This document shows positions 16,920 to 24,987 of a DNA stretch of 64,000 nucleotides, one piece after another. The notes under the pieces were generated by a model. It was not told where the DNA came from and did not search any database. It saw only the letters and a list, made by a program, of their open reading frames with translations. The stretch spans positions 1-64,000 of the forward strand of contig CAXSZX010000003.1 in the NCBI GenBank assembly GCA_964242115.1. The letters are read 5' to 3'. The first letter of the stretch is position 1; each line of letters starts with the position of its first letter. The position numbers and the translations under genes were made by a program. This DNA comes from BOG-908 sp964242115. Its GTDB lineage: Bacteria; Pseudomonadota; Alphaproteobacteria; Acetobacterales; Acetobacteraceae.

Positions 16920-18469
16920 GGCAACAAAAACCTCATAAGTCCCTCCGGCAGCGCCGGCTGATCGTTCCTGTTCCACCATCCGCCCCCGAGTGCCACGAAC
17001 AGCGCAACGGTGTCGGTATACCGCGCGGCCTGCGCGCGGATCAGCCCGATCACCGCGTTCTGGTATTGTGTCTGTGCCGTCAGCACGCTGAGGAACGCGA
17101 CCCCGCCCGCGCCGTATTGCAGCCGCACCAGCGAAAGGCTGCGCGCGGCCGCGCGTTCCGCGTCCTGGTTGGCCTGCAGCGCGCGTGCGTCGCCTTGCAG
17201 CGCGGTCAGCACGTCTGCCACGTTCTGGTAGGCGTTGATCACCGTGGCGCGGTAGTTCAGCGCCGCGGCGCGTGCGGCGGCCACCGCCTCGCGCTGCTGG
17301 TGCAGCAGCGTGCCGCCCTCGAAGACCGGCGCCAAGGCCTGGGTAAGGATGCTGTAGATGCCGTTACCGGGCGTGAACAGCTGGCCGATCGTCGCCGGCG
17401 CACTGCCGAGGAAGCCGGTCAGCGTGAACTGCGGCAGGCGGTTGGCGACGGCCACGCCGACGTTGGCGGTGGCCTGCTGCAACTGTGCTTCGGAGGCGCG
17501 GATGTCCGGCCGTTGGTCCACCAGTTGCGAGGCGAGGCTGACCGGCAGCGTTTCCGGCAGGTGTAAATCCTGCAGCGACAGCGACGGGATCGCCGCCTCT
17601 GCCGGCGCGCGGCCCAGATAGGCGGCCAGCTGGTCGCGCGCCTGCTGCTGCTGCACCTGCAGCGGCACCACCAGCGCCTCGGTGTTGGCCAGCTGCGCCT
17701 CCTGGGTGGCCACGTCGGCGCCGGTGGCACCGCCAAGCTGGAACTGGCTGCGCACTGTGGCGAGCACCTGCGTCTCGGCGGCGACCAGCTGCTGTTCGGC
17801 GTCGATCTGAGCCCCCAGCGAGGCGGCGGTGATCGCGGACGTCGCGGTGTTGGCGGCCAGCATGTTGGCCGCGCCCTCCAGCTGGAACTGCTGGTAGCGC
17901 GCGGCGGCCGCGTCGGCCTGCACGGTGCGGCGCACCTGGCCCCAGACGTCGAAGGTGTAGGACACGTTCACCTGCGCGTCGTAGACCGAGTAGACTTGCG
18001 ACTGCGCACCGGGACCCACCTCGCCGGCTTCCGCACCACTGATCTTCTGCCGGGTGCGGTTGGCCTGGGCGCTCACCTGCGGCAGCAGCGCGCCCTCCTG
18101 CGCCAGCGTCACCTCCTGCGCCTGCCGCAAGGTGGCCGCGGCCGCCTGCAGCGACGGGTTCTGCCGCAATGCCTGGGCCACAAGCTGCGTCAGCTCCGGC
18201 GAGCGGAACAGCACCCACCACGCGCCTGGCACGTCCGCGCCGACGGCAAAACTCTGGTCGGCGCCGGCCTTGGACGACGCGGCGCCGGTGGAGGCGGGCA
18301 GCTTGGCCTCGGTGAAGCGGTCCACCGCCGGCGGTGCCGGCCGCCGGTAGTCCGGCCCTACCGCGCAGCCGGACAGCGCCACCGCCAGGCAGGCAGCGCG
18401 GACGACGCAGCGGCACGGCCCCGTTCTGTAGGCAGATTGTAGAATGGCAGCCCCCCTAGTTGCGCGCAC
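16916..18469 (-). CDS. Outer-membrane efflux lipoprotein (NodT/OprM family)
   Basis: About 517 residues from GTG at 18469. The lipobox is AVALSGC and mature Cys is followed by AVGPDYRRPAPP, a classic NodT/OprM start. Two OEP repeats follow, with long helices (ARDQLAAYLGRAPAE; RPDIRASEAQLQQATANVGVA). The frame stays open to 18742, but the extra N-terminus is Arg/Pro-rich without a signal and would overlap the divergent gene. It is first in the operon with adaptor and RND permease. The C-terminus reaches GWWNRNDQPALPEGLMRFLLP and stops at the repeat. Confidence 0.9.
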   Translation of the reverse strand: MRATRGAAILQSAYRTGPCRCVVRAACLAVALSGCAVGPDYRRPAPPAVDRFTEAKLPASTGAASSKAGADQSFAVGADVPGAWWVLFRSPELTQLVAQALRQNPSLQAAAATLRQAQEVTLAQEGALLPQVSAQANRTRQKISGAEAGEVGPGAQSQVYSVYDAQVNVSYTFDVWGQVRRTVQADAAAARYQQFQLEGAANMLAANTATSAITAASLGAQIDAEQQLVAAETQVLATVRSQFQLGGATGADVATQEAQLANTEALVVPLQVQQQQARDQLAAYLGRAPAEAAIPSLSLQDLHLPETLPVSLASQLVDQRPDIRASEAQLQQATANVGVAVANRLPQFTLTGFLGSAPATIGQLFTPGNGIYSILTQALAPVFEGGTLLHQQREAVAAARAAALNYRATVINAYQNVADVLTALQGDARALQANQDAERAAARSLSLVRLQYGAGGVAFLSVLTAQTQYQNAVIGLIRAQAARYTDTVALFVALGGGWWNRNDQPALPEGLMRFLLP

Positions 18470-18728
18470 GATCGACGGGGCTGGTGCAACACGCCACCCC
18501 ACAGCCCGCAAGGCGGGTGCGATTGCCACACGCCTGTGTCCACTCCGCTTCATGCGGACCATAGTTGCAGCAGCCGTGCCAGGCTGGTGGACTGGCTCTA
18601 AGCTATTGTTAACAAACCGGTTGTCACGATCTGGCACGGGCCAGCGCCGGGCTGCCCTCGCAGGAACCGCCAGTTTGTGGCATCTCTCACCAACTTGCGG
18701 CGCCGGCTGCCTTGGTGAACATGCGGTG

Positions 18729-20036
18729 ATGCAGGACGCCACCGTCAGGCCGCTCGCTTTCCTCCGCTACGCCGCACCCCAAGCCGTGCGTGCTGCGTTT
18801 TTTGCCTGCCTGGCTTTGCCGCTGGCTTTGCTGCACGCCCGTGCGGTGGCGGAGATCCTGATCGCCTGCATCGACGTGCTGTTCCTTGGGCACAGCCTGC
18901 TCACGCGGCACATGGCCTGGAGGCACGGGGCCTTCTTCGCGGCTTCCTGCGTGTGGTGGCTGTGGCTGTGCCTCTGCTCGGCCGTCGGCAGCGGCGGGTT
19001 GCTGCTCGCCATCCTGGCGATCCGCCTGCCGGTCCTGGCCATCGCACTCGGCGAGTGGGTGCTGGCCGGCACGGACAGGGCGGCGGAGCGCCGCCGTCAC
19101 GCGGTGTGGCTGACCGTGGCCGCCGCCGCCGCCTGGGTCGCGCTGGAGAGCTGGCAGCAGACCCTGACCGGCACCAACCTGTTCGGCGACACGCGCTGGA
19201 GCGACGGCGCGCTGACCGGCCCGTTCTTCAAGCCGCGCGCCGGCCCGGCCTTCATCCTGGTGTTCTTCCCGGCGCTGCTGCCGCCGGTGATGCGGCTGCT
19301 GGCGCGCCCCGGCTGGCGGCCACGCGCCGGCGGCATCGCACTGGCGGTCGCCGCGGCGCTGACCATGGTGCTGATCGGCCAGCGTATGCCCACGATGCTG
19401 ATGATGTTCGGCCTGGGCGTGTGCGCGCTGCTGACCCCGCGCCTGCGCCTGCCGCTGTGCGCCGCCGCCGGCGCCGGCCTGGCCCTTCTGGCCGCCACCC
19501 CCTGGGTCTCGCCGGCCACCTACGCCAAGCTGGTGGGCCAGACATCCGACCAGCTCGGCCACTTCGCCCAGAGCGCCTACGGCGTGGTGTTCGTCCGCGC
19601 CATCACGGTGGGCGAGCTGCGTCCCTGGCTAGGCCAGGGTTTCGACGGGTTCCGCCGCGCCTGCAGCCTGCCCGCGGTGATGCATGGGGTGGCCTGGCTG
19701 GGGGTTCCGGACCGCCACCGCAACGGCGGCCTGCTGGCCTGCAACATCCACCCGCACAACTACTACCTCGAGGCGTTCGACAACGCCGGACTGCCCGGCC
19801 TGGTGCTGTTCGCGGCGATGACGGGACTGGCGCTGGCGAGGCTGGCGCACGGCTTGAAACAGGATGCCGCCCCGCTGCGCCTTGGCTGCTTCGTGGGCGC
19901 GCTGGTGGCGCTGTGGCCGATTGCGTCAACCTCGGCCTTTACCTCGATGCCGAATGGCGGTTGGGTGTTCCTGGTGCTGGGACTAGGGTTTTCGCTTGCG
20001 CCGCGACTTGCACTCGGCAAGCGGGAACGAGGTTAG
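18729..20036 (+). CDS. O-antigen ligase/polymerase-like membrane protein
   Basis: 435 residues from ATG 18729 with about ten hydrophobic segments. The Wzy_C signature appears late: HPHNYYLEAFDNAGLPGLVLFA, which I split as HPHNYYLEAF and DNAGLPGLVLFA, matching the HNxYLexlaexGlpGl pattern of WaaL-type ligases. A large loop with FDGFRRACS lies before it. Such proteins join O-antigen or other glycans to lipid A-core, or polymerise exopolysaccharide, at the periplasmic face of the inner membrane. It is divergent from the efflux operon, sharing a roughly 260-base upstream region. No polysaccharide cluster adjoins it, so the substrate is unknown. Confidence 0.85.
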   Translation: MQDATVRPLAFLRYAAPQAVRAAFFACLALPLALLHARAVAEILIACIDVLFLGHSLLTRHMAWRHGAFFAASCVWWLWLCLCSAVGSGGLLLAILAIRLPVLAIALGEWVLAGTDRAAERRRHAVWLTVAAAAAWVALESWQQTLTGTNLFGDTRWSDGALTGPFFKPRAGPAFILVFFPALLPPVMRLLARPGWRPRAGGIALAVAAALTMVLIGQRMPTMLMMFGLGVCALLTPRLRLPLCAAAGAGLALLAATPWVSPATYAKLVGQTSDQLGHFAQSAYGVVFVRAITVGELRPWLGQGFDGFRRACSLPAVMHGVAWLGVPDRHRNGGLLACNIHPHNYYLEAFDNAGLPGLVLFAAMTGLALARLAHGLKQDAAPLRLGCFVGALVALWPIASTSAFTSMPNGGWVFLVLGLGFSLAPRLALGKRERG

Positions 20037-20080
20037 CCAGCACCCGTTCAGATTGGCTTGACGAAAGGTGGACACCCGAC

Positions 20081-20356
20081 ATGAGCGATGAGTCGACCAT
20101 CGACCACGGTTTCATCCGCGCCTGGGCGGAAGCGCGCGACGGCCGCCCGGCGTTGCTCGAAGGCCGCACCACGCCGAGCGGCAACAACATGCTGCGGTTC
20201 GATTTCGGCACGCCCGAAGCAGGGCTGCGGGAGATCGCCTGGGACGAGTTCTTCGACGTGTTCGAGGCGGAGAAACTGGCGTTGGAGTTCCGTGAGTTCT
20301 CCGGCCAGGTCAGCAGGTTTTACAAACTGGTGCCGCGGGAGGCGGCGGCGGCGTAG
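20081..20356 (+). CDS. Conserved small acidic protein of unknown function
   Basis: 91 residues starting at ATG 20081, with AAAGGTGG upstream. It contains TIDHGFIRAWAEAR, then GNNMLRFDFG and EIAWDEFFDVFEAEKLALEF. This matches a widespread small protein often mislabelled as a glucan branching enzyme; no catalytic domain fits in 91 residues. It is 44 bases downstream of the O-antigen ligase-like gene and may be co-transcribed. The frame is open far upstream inside the ligase gene, but that part is out-of-frame shadow. A regulatory role is a guess. Confidence 0.82.
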   Translation: MSDESTIDHGFIRAWAEARDGRPALLEGRTTPSGNNMLRFDFGTPEAGLREIAWDEFFDVFEAEKLALEFREFSGQVSRFYKLVPREAAAA

Positions 20357-20512
20357 GCAAGCAAGCAGTTCTTTTTTGAAAAAAAGAACCAGAAAACTTT
20401 TGCATCCTGCGCTCACCGGAAACGCCCATTTCCGTTCTACGGCGCGTGCTTCCCCGAAGCGCACCCCAGAAGACAAAAGTTTTTTGGTTCTTTTTTTCAA
20501 AAAAAAGCGTGC
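20357..20512. repeat. Dispersed hairpin repeat, copy 9
   Basis: Full, about 155 bases, filling the whole gap between convergent genes. Left arm AAGCAGTTCTTTTTTGAAAA with GAACC, right arm GGTTCTTTTTTTCAAAAAAA. The usual GCTGTCGCGGA box is replaced by a diverged core. Confidence 0.9.
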
Positions 20513-22435
20513 TTACCCGGTTGTCCCAAACGCCGCCATCAGCTCCGCAATCCGCCCCCTATCCGACTGCGCCATCACCAGCCGTGCAAACCTCGTGCAC
20601 GCATCCACCGACACCGCACGCACCGCCTGTTTCACTCTGGGTACCGACGACGCGTTCATGCTGAACGACCTTAACCCCAGCCCAAGCAGCAGCGGCGTGA
20701 GTTTCGGGTTGGCGGCCATCTCGCCACACACGCTCACGCGTTTTCGCACGCGCAATGCGGCCTCCACGGTGAACTGGATCAGCCGCAGCACCGCCGGGTG
20801 CAGCGGGTCGTACAGCTCGGCGACGTCGGCGGCGGCGCGGTCCACCGCCAGCGTGTACATCGCCAGGTCGTTGGTGCCGATGGCGAAGAAGTCCGCCTCC
20901 AACGCCAGGGCGTCCGCCGAGAGCGCGGCACCCGGCGTCTCGATCATGACGCCGAGCGGCGGCAGCTTGTCGCCTAGCTTCTCGCCGCGGCGGCGCAGGC
21001 GGCGGGCGACGCGCTCGTAGACCTCACGGGCGGCGCGCACCTCGGCGGTGTTGGTCACCATCGGCAGCAGCACGCGCACCGGGCCGGCACGCGAGGCCCG
21101 CAGGATGGCCGCCAACTGCGTCTCGAACAGGTCCGGCTGGCGCAGCAGCAGGCGCAGGCCGCGCACGCCCAACGCCGGGTTGTGGTCCAGCGTGTCCGGC
21201 ACCAGGCCGCGGGCGACCAGCGCGTCGATGTCCTTCTCGCCGCCCCAGTCCAGCACCCGGATGGTGACCGTGTCGCCGTCCATGGCTTCCACCACGGCGC
21301 GGTAGGTCTCCGCCTGGGCCGCCTCGTCGGGCAGGCTCTCGCGGTTCATGAACAGGAACTCGGTGCGGAACAGGCCGATGCCGGTGGCTCCCGCGCCGGC
21401 CACCAGCGGCAGTTCGGCCAGCAGCTCGAGGTTGGCCTGCAGCTCGACCGCCTCGTGGTCGGTGGTCTCGCTGCGCAGTCGGCGGAAGCGGGTCAGTCGC
21501 TGGCGCTCGCGGGCGTAGTCGGCCACCCCGCGGCGGGCTTCGGCCAGGGTGTCGGCGTTGGGGTGGATGACGATGCGGCCGGCCGCGCCGTCCAGCACCG
21601 CCTGGGTGCCGGTGCGCACGGCGGTCAGCAGGCCGGGCGCGCCCAGCACAGCGGGGACCCCCAGGGCACGCAGCATGATGGCGGTGTGGCCGTCCGCACC
21701 GCCCTCTTCGGTAGCGAGCCCGGCGATACGCGTGGGGTCGATCAGCGCTGCGTCTGCCGGGCGCAGCGTCTCGGCCACCAGAATGGCGCCGACGGGCACG
21801 GCACCGAAGCTGCGGAACGCGGCATCGGTCAGGTTGCGCAGCAGGCGGCGGCCGGTCTCGCGTATCTCGTCGGCGCGGCGCTGGCGGGAGTCGTCCTCCT
21901 CGCGCCGGCGGGAGTCCTGGTGATCGCGCTGGCGGGACTCCTGTGCGTCGCGATGGCGCGGCTCCTGCTGCTCGCGCTGGCGGGCCTTGCGGTCGTCGCG
22001 CCGCCGGGCGGGCATGGCGATGCCCAGCATCGCCTCGGCGAGCGCCTCCACCTCGTCCTGCACCGCCGTCTCCGCCGTCACCAGCCCGTCGACGATGCGC
22101 TGGTTGGCCTGACGCAGCAGCCGCGAGGGCCCGAGCATCTGCAGGTAGGCGTCGATCAGCGGGGCGATTTCGTGCTGGCTCTCCTCGGGCAGGACGGAGA
22201 GACGGGCGCGCAGCTTGCCCAGTTGGCGGCGGGACTTCTGCACGGCGGCGTCCAGGCGCTGCTGCTCGGCCGCAACGGCGTCGGCAGCGATGCTGCCGCG
22301 GGAGACTTCGAGCTTCGGCTCGCTGGCGGCGTAGACGGTGCCGATGACGATGCCCGGGCTGACCGGTATGCCGGCCAGCGTCGTCTGGGTGGGCGGCGGA
22401 CGTTGCTTCGGCGGCCTGGCGTCAGTCCTGCTCAT
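20513..22435 (-). CDS. ptsI: PTS enzyme I (phosphoenolpyruvate-protein phosphotransferase)
   Basis: 640 residues from ATG 22435. Domains in order: N-terminal region with LAGIPVSPGIVIG, phospho-His domain with GGADGHTAIM (active His250), and PEP-binding TIM barrel with VRVLDWGGEKDID, GLFRTEFLFM, GVMIETPGAAL, FAIGTNDLAMY and the Cys motif VCGEMA. EI takes phosphate from PEP and passes it to HPr. Odd: residues 147-186 are five tandem octapeptides of pattern acidic-x-x-acidic-Ser-Arg-Gln-Arg, inserted before the conserved ADEIRETGRRLLRN helix. It overlaps the HPr gene by 14 bases and is last in the hprK-rapZ-EIIA-HPr-EI set. Confidence 0.95.
   Translation of the reverse strand: MSRTDARPPKQRPPPTQTTLAGIPVSPGIVIGTVYAASEPKLEVSRGSIAADAVAAEQQRLDAAVQKSRRQLGKLRARLSVLPEESQHEIAPLIDAYLQMLGPSRLLRQANQRIVDGLVTAETAVQDEVEALAEAMLGIAMPARRRDDRKARQREQQEPRHRDAQESRQRDHQDSRRREEDDSRQRRADEIRETGRRLLRNLTDAAFRSFGAVPVGAILVAETLRPADAALIDPTRIAGLATEEGGADGHTAIMLRALGVPAVLGAPGLLTAVRTGTQAVLDGAAGRIVIHPNADTLAEARRGVADYARERQRLTRFRRLRSETTDHEAVELQANLELLAELPLVAGAGATGIGLFRTEFLFMNRESLPDEAAQAETYRAVVEAMDGDTVTIRVLDWGGEKDIDALVARGLVPDTLDHNPALGVRGLRLLLRQPDLFETQLAAILRASRAGPVRVLLPMVTNTAEVRAAREVYERVARRLRRRGEKLGDKLPPLGVMIETPGAALSADALALEADFFAIGTNDLAMYTLAVDRAAADVAELYDPLHPAVLRLIQFTVEAALRVRKRVSVCGEMAANPKLTPLLLGLGLRSFSMNASSVPRVKQAVRAVSVDACTRFARLVMAQSDRGRIAELMAAFGTTG
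21879..21998 (-). repeat. Five 24-bp tandem repeats inside ptsI
   Basis: Five imperfect 24-base units beginning CGCTGGCGGGAGTC (variants CGCCGG and CGATGG) encode DDRKARQR, EQQEPRHR, DAQESRQR, DHQDSRRR and EEDDSRQR. A partial sixth unit follows on the right. The units are diverged at third positions and at variable residues, so the array is not a very recent expansion. Confidence 0.9.
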
Positions 22436-22706
22436 GGAAGCCGGCCTCGATGAGGCCCGCGATGGCGTCCAGCGCCTCGTGGGCATCGAAACCTTCCGCC
22501 CGAAGCTCCACCGTGCTGCCCATGCCGGCCCCCAGCATCATCAGGCCCATGATGGACCTGGCGGAGACCACCTGGCCATCCCTGAGCACGTCCACGTTGG
22601 CCGAGAACCGCTCGGCAATGGTCACCAGCTTGGCAGCCGCGCGGGCGTGCAGGCCGCGGCGGTTGACGATCGGGACGACGCGGGAGACGACGGCTTCGCT
22701 GCTCAT
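22422..22706 (-). CDS. ptsH: HPr phosphocarrier protein
   Basis: 94 residues. The phosphorylation site GLHARAA puts the active histidine at position 20, and RSIMGLMML contains the regulatory serine (51) that HPr kinase modifies. Start ATG 22706 gives MSSEAVVSRVVPIVNRRG. The repeat begins six bases upstream and no good Shine-Dalgarno sequence is visible. It overlaps ptsI by 14 bases. In alphaproteobacteria lacking sugar permeases, HPr is a regulatory relay that reports on carbon, nitrogen or envelope state. Confidence 0.96.
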   Translation of the reverse strand: MSSEAVVSRVVPIVNRRGLHARAAAKLVTIAERFSANVDVLRDGQVVSARSIMGLMMLGAGMGSTVELRAEGFDAHEALDAIAGLIEAGFHEQD

Positions 22707-22712
22707 GAGGAA

Positions 22713-22837
22713 CAGCAAGGCCTTCTTTTTCTGAAGAAAAAGAAGCAAAAAGACTTTTGTCCCGCTGTCGCGGACCGTCCCACACAGCACGCGCAAGGGA
22801 ACAAAAGTTTGGTTCTTTTCAAAAAAGAACTGCTTGC
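22713..22837. repeat. Dispersed hairpin repeat, copy 10 (inside PTS operon)
   Basis: CTTC/GAAG arm at left, box CCGCTGTCGCGGAC, shortened GGTTC/GAACC arm at right. It occupies the entire gap between the EIIA and HPr genes, which are transcribed in the same direction. Confidence 0.92.
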
Positions 22838-23326
22838 TTACTGCCGCACCACGCCAGGCGTGGCACACAGATGCACCGGCTCTATCGCCTGCCGCGGGTC
22901 CAGCGACTTGCAGATGTTGGGCGACTTGCACGTCTCCAGCACGTGGCTGGCCGCCGCGATGTACTTACGCCCTGCCATCTCGGCGATGTTGGTGCACTCG
23001 GCCAGCGTCTGGCGGGAGCGCACCTTGGCCAGCTTCACCAGCATCGGCAGGTTCATCCCGGCGATCACCTCGACCTGGAAGCGGCCCATCATGCTGATGG
23101 CGAGGTTGCTGGGCGTGCCGCCGAACATGTCGGTCAACAGGATAACCCCGTCGCCGGAATCCACGTCCTCGATGCAGTGCTGGATGTCGGCACGCCGCTG
23201 CTCGACGTCGTCGTCGACGCCGATGCAGATCGTCGCGACCCGCCGCTGCGGGCCCACGACGTGCTCCATGGCGGCGCGCATCTCTTCGGCGAGCCGCCCG
23301 TGGGTAACCAGGATCAATCCGATCAT
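22838..23326 (-). CDS. PTS EIIA, mannose-type (regulatory)
   Basis: 162 residues. MIGLILVTHGRLAEEM places the phosphorylated His at position 9, and GVILLTDMFGGTPSNLA is the second conserved block of ManX-type EIIA. The C-terminal 30 residues, ending VHLCATPGVVRQ, extend slightly past the domain and end where the repeat begins. Its ATG overlaps the rapZ TGA (ATGA). It accepts phosphate from HPr; with no EIIB/C nearby, it likely signals and does not transport. Confidence 0.93.
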   Translation of the reverse strand: MIGLILVTHGRLAEEMRAAMEHVVGPQRRVATICIGVDDDVEQRRADIQHCIEDVDSGDGVILLTDMFGGTPSNLAISMMGRFQVEVIAGMNLPMLVKLAKVRSRQTLAECTNIAEMAGRKYIAAASHVLETCKSPNICKSLDPRQAIEPVHLCATPGVVRQ

Positions 23327-24372
23327 GGGATGTCTGTCAGGCCTCCTGCGCCTGGAACTCTCTCAACAGCATGCACATCCGGCCCCGACGCGGAGCCTGC
23401 TGCACGCAACGCGCCGCCGGGCAGGCTGCGCATCAATTCACGGTGGGTAACCACCACTCGCCAGGGCGGCGACGCCGCCTCCTGCCGGTCCGCACCCTGT
23501 GTTGCCTCCGGCAGCAAGCGCTGCAACCTCTCTGCCAGCATCTGCACGATGTGCACGGACCGATGCTTCCCCCCGGTGCAGCCGACAGCGACACTGGCGT
23601 ATTTCTTGCCCTCCTGGACGAAGCGCGGCAAGAGCAAAGATAACAGATCTGTTACCTTATCCATGAACGCGGTGAAATCCGGGTCGGATGCCACGTAAGC
23701 GGCAACCTGCGGGTCCAGTCCCGTCCGTTCACGCAACATGGGGTCGTAGTGGGGATTGCGCAGGAAGCGGGCGTCGAAGACCAGCTCTGCTTCGCGCGGA
23801 AGGCCCGCGGGGTAGGCAAACGACATCAGTGACACGGTCATACCTGCTTCGGCCGTGGCACTGGCGCTATACCTCTGCTCTATAATGCGGCGCAGCATTG
23901 GCAGCGGCAGGTCCGTGGTGTCCAGGACAAAATCGGCCGCCTCCCGCAGGCGCGCAGTCAGCGCCACCTCCGCAGCCACGCCGTCGGCAACGCGGCTGGT
24001 GGGTGCCAGCGGGTGCCGGCGCCGGGTCTCGGTGAAGCGGCGCAGCAGCACGATCTCGTCTGCTTGGATGAAGACAAGCTCGGGACGCAGGGCTGGGTTG
24101 TTGCGCAGGCGGGTTATCGTTGCCAGGATCGCCTCGACGTCGAAGCCGCGGCTGCGGGTGTCCACGCAAATCGCCGTCGGGCGTTCGCCGCGCACCACCA
24201 TTTCCTCGAGCAGCGGCAGCGGCGGGTTGTCCACCGCCTCGTAGCCTAGGTCCTCCAGCACCCGCAGCGCAGACGCCTTGCCGCTGCCAGACAGGCCGGT
24301 GATCACGATCACCCTGCGGGCTGCGGCGGCCGGCACGCCGTCCGACTCGGCCGGTGCAGCCAGCGCGTTCAC
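23323..24372 (-). CDS. rapZ: RapZ-family nucleotide-binding protein (RNase adapter)
   Basis: 349 residues with P-loop GLSGSGKAS near residue 26, CVDTRSRGFD, MSFAYPAGLPREAELVFDARFLRNPHY and GCTGGKHRSVHIVQ, all typical of RapZ/YvcJ. The last 60 residues diverge, with an extra Pro/Gly-rich tail after the usual HREL motif. GTG at 24372 overlaps the hprK stop (GTGA). RapZ adapts RNase E to small RNAs in enterobacteria; in alphaproteobacteria it sits in this conserved PTS set, where its role is less clear. Confidence 0.94.
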   Translation of the reverse strand: MNALAAPAESDGVPAAAARRVIVITGLSGSGKASALRVLEDLGYEAVDNPPLPLLEEMVVRGERPTAICVDTRSRGFDVEAILATITRLRNNPALRPELVFIQADEIVLLRRFTETRRRHPLAPTSRVADGVAAEVALTARLREAADFVLDTTDLPLPMLRRIIEQRYSASATAEAGMTVSLMSFAYPAGLPREAELVFDARFLRNPHYDPMLRERTGLDPQVAAYVASDPDFTAFMDKVTDLLSLLLPRFVQEGKKYASVAVGCTGGKHRSVHIVQMLAERLQRLLPEATQGADRQEAASPPWRVVVTHRELMRSLPGGALRAAGSASGPDVHAVERVPGAGGLTDIP

Positions 24373-24788
24373 CCGAAGGCCCCCGTCAGGAACGACACCT
24401 TGCCCAGCACCCCGTCCAACGCCAGCCCGACCAGAAGCGGAGCGGATGGCGAAGAGGGGTCAACCGAAACCATGGGCAGGTCAAGGATTTCATAACGGCT
24501 CGGCATCGGCAGGCGTTCCCCGCGCGCGAGCTGCACGGCCAGGCAGAGCTTGACCTCAGCGACGTATGGCAGCCGCACGATACCCAGCCCGGCCACCTCC
24601 AGCAGGCCGGCCAGCGCGGCCGGCGGGGAGGCAGCACCGTCTGCGACCTCCACCTGATCGTCGGCCACCAGGGAAAACCCCCGGTCGAGCAGGCGCAGGA
24701 GCAGGTCGGACTTGCCGGCGCCGGACGGGCCCAGCAGGAGCAACCCGGCAGCGTCGCGGGCGGCGCAGCTCGCGTGCAGGCGGACCAT
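24369..24788 (-). CDS. hprK: HPr kinase/phosphorylase, short alphaproteobacterial form
   Basis: 139 residues. P-loop GPSGAGKSDLL at 20-30, LVADDQVEV and the C-terminal signature ARGERLPMPSRYE are those of the HprK catalytic domain. The N-terminal domain of Firmicutes HprK is absent, as is normal for alphaproteobacteria. The start is ATG 24788; a weak GAGGTGA lies upstream. It phosphorylates the regulatory Ser of HPr and heads the operon hprK-rapZ-EIIA-HPr-EI. A full repeat lies upstream, and no chvG/chvI-type genes precede it here. Confidence 0.92.
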   Translation of the reverse strand: MVRLHASCAARDAAGLLLLGPSGAGKSDLLLRLLDRGFSLVADDQVEVADGAASPPAALAGLLEVAGLGIVRLPYVAEVKLCLAVQLARGERLPMPSRYEILDLPMVSVDPSSPSAPLLVGLALDGVLGKVSFLTGAFG

Positions 24789-24820
24789 CTTGCCGGCTGA
24801 AGTCACCTCGTCTCCAGCCA

Positions 24821-24951
24821 AGGCAAGCAGTTCTTTTTTGAAAAAATGCAGCAAAAGACGTGTGTCTCCGCTGTCGCGCCGTTTGGGAGAGTCCGCGACA
24901 GCGCTGGCAAAAGCTTCTTGCTTCTTTTTCTCGAGAAAAAAGGCCTGGCTT
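24821..24951. repeat. Dispersed hairpin repeat, copy 11
   Basis: Carries the box on both sides: CGCTGTCGCGCC on the left and GTCCGCGACAGCG on the right, so the inner core is also inverted. Arms are AAGCAGTTCTTTTTTG and CTTC/GAAG with AAGGCCTGGCTT. Confidence 0.92.
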
Positions 24952-24987
24952 CTGCCCGGCAGCGGCAGCCCGACGGCAAACCCGTCA

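Noticed and set aside
17364..18416. 350-codon frame overlapping the outer-membrane factor
   Set aside because: Shifted shadow of the real gene; Arg/Gly-rich with no family features.
18600..18660. Possible sigma54 promoter near TGGCACGGGCC
   Set aside because: The downstream TTGC element is not at the required spacing.
18953..20080. N-terminal extension of the small 91-residue protein
   Set aside because: This part is an out-of-frame reading of the O-antigen ligase-like gene; the real start is ATG 20081.
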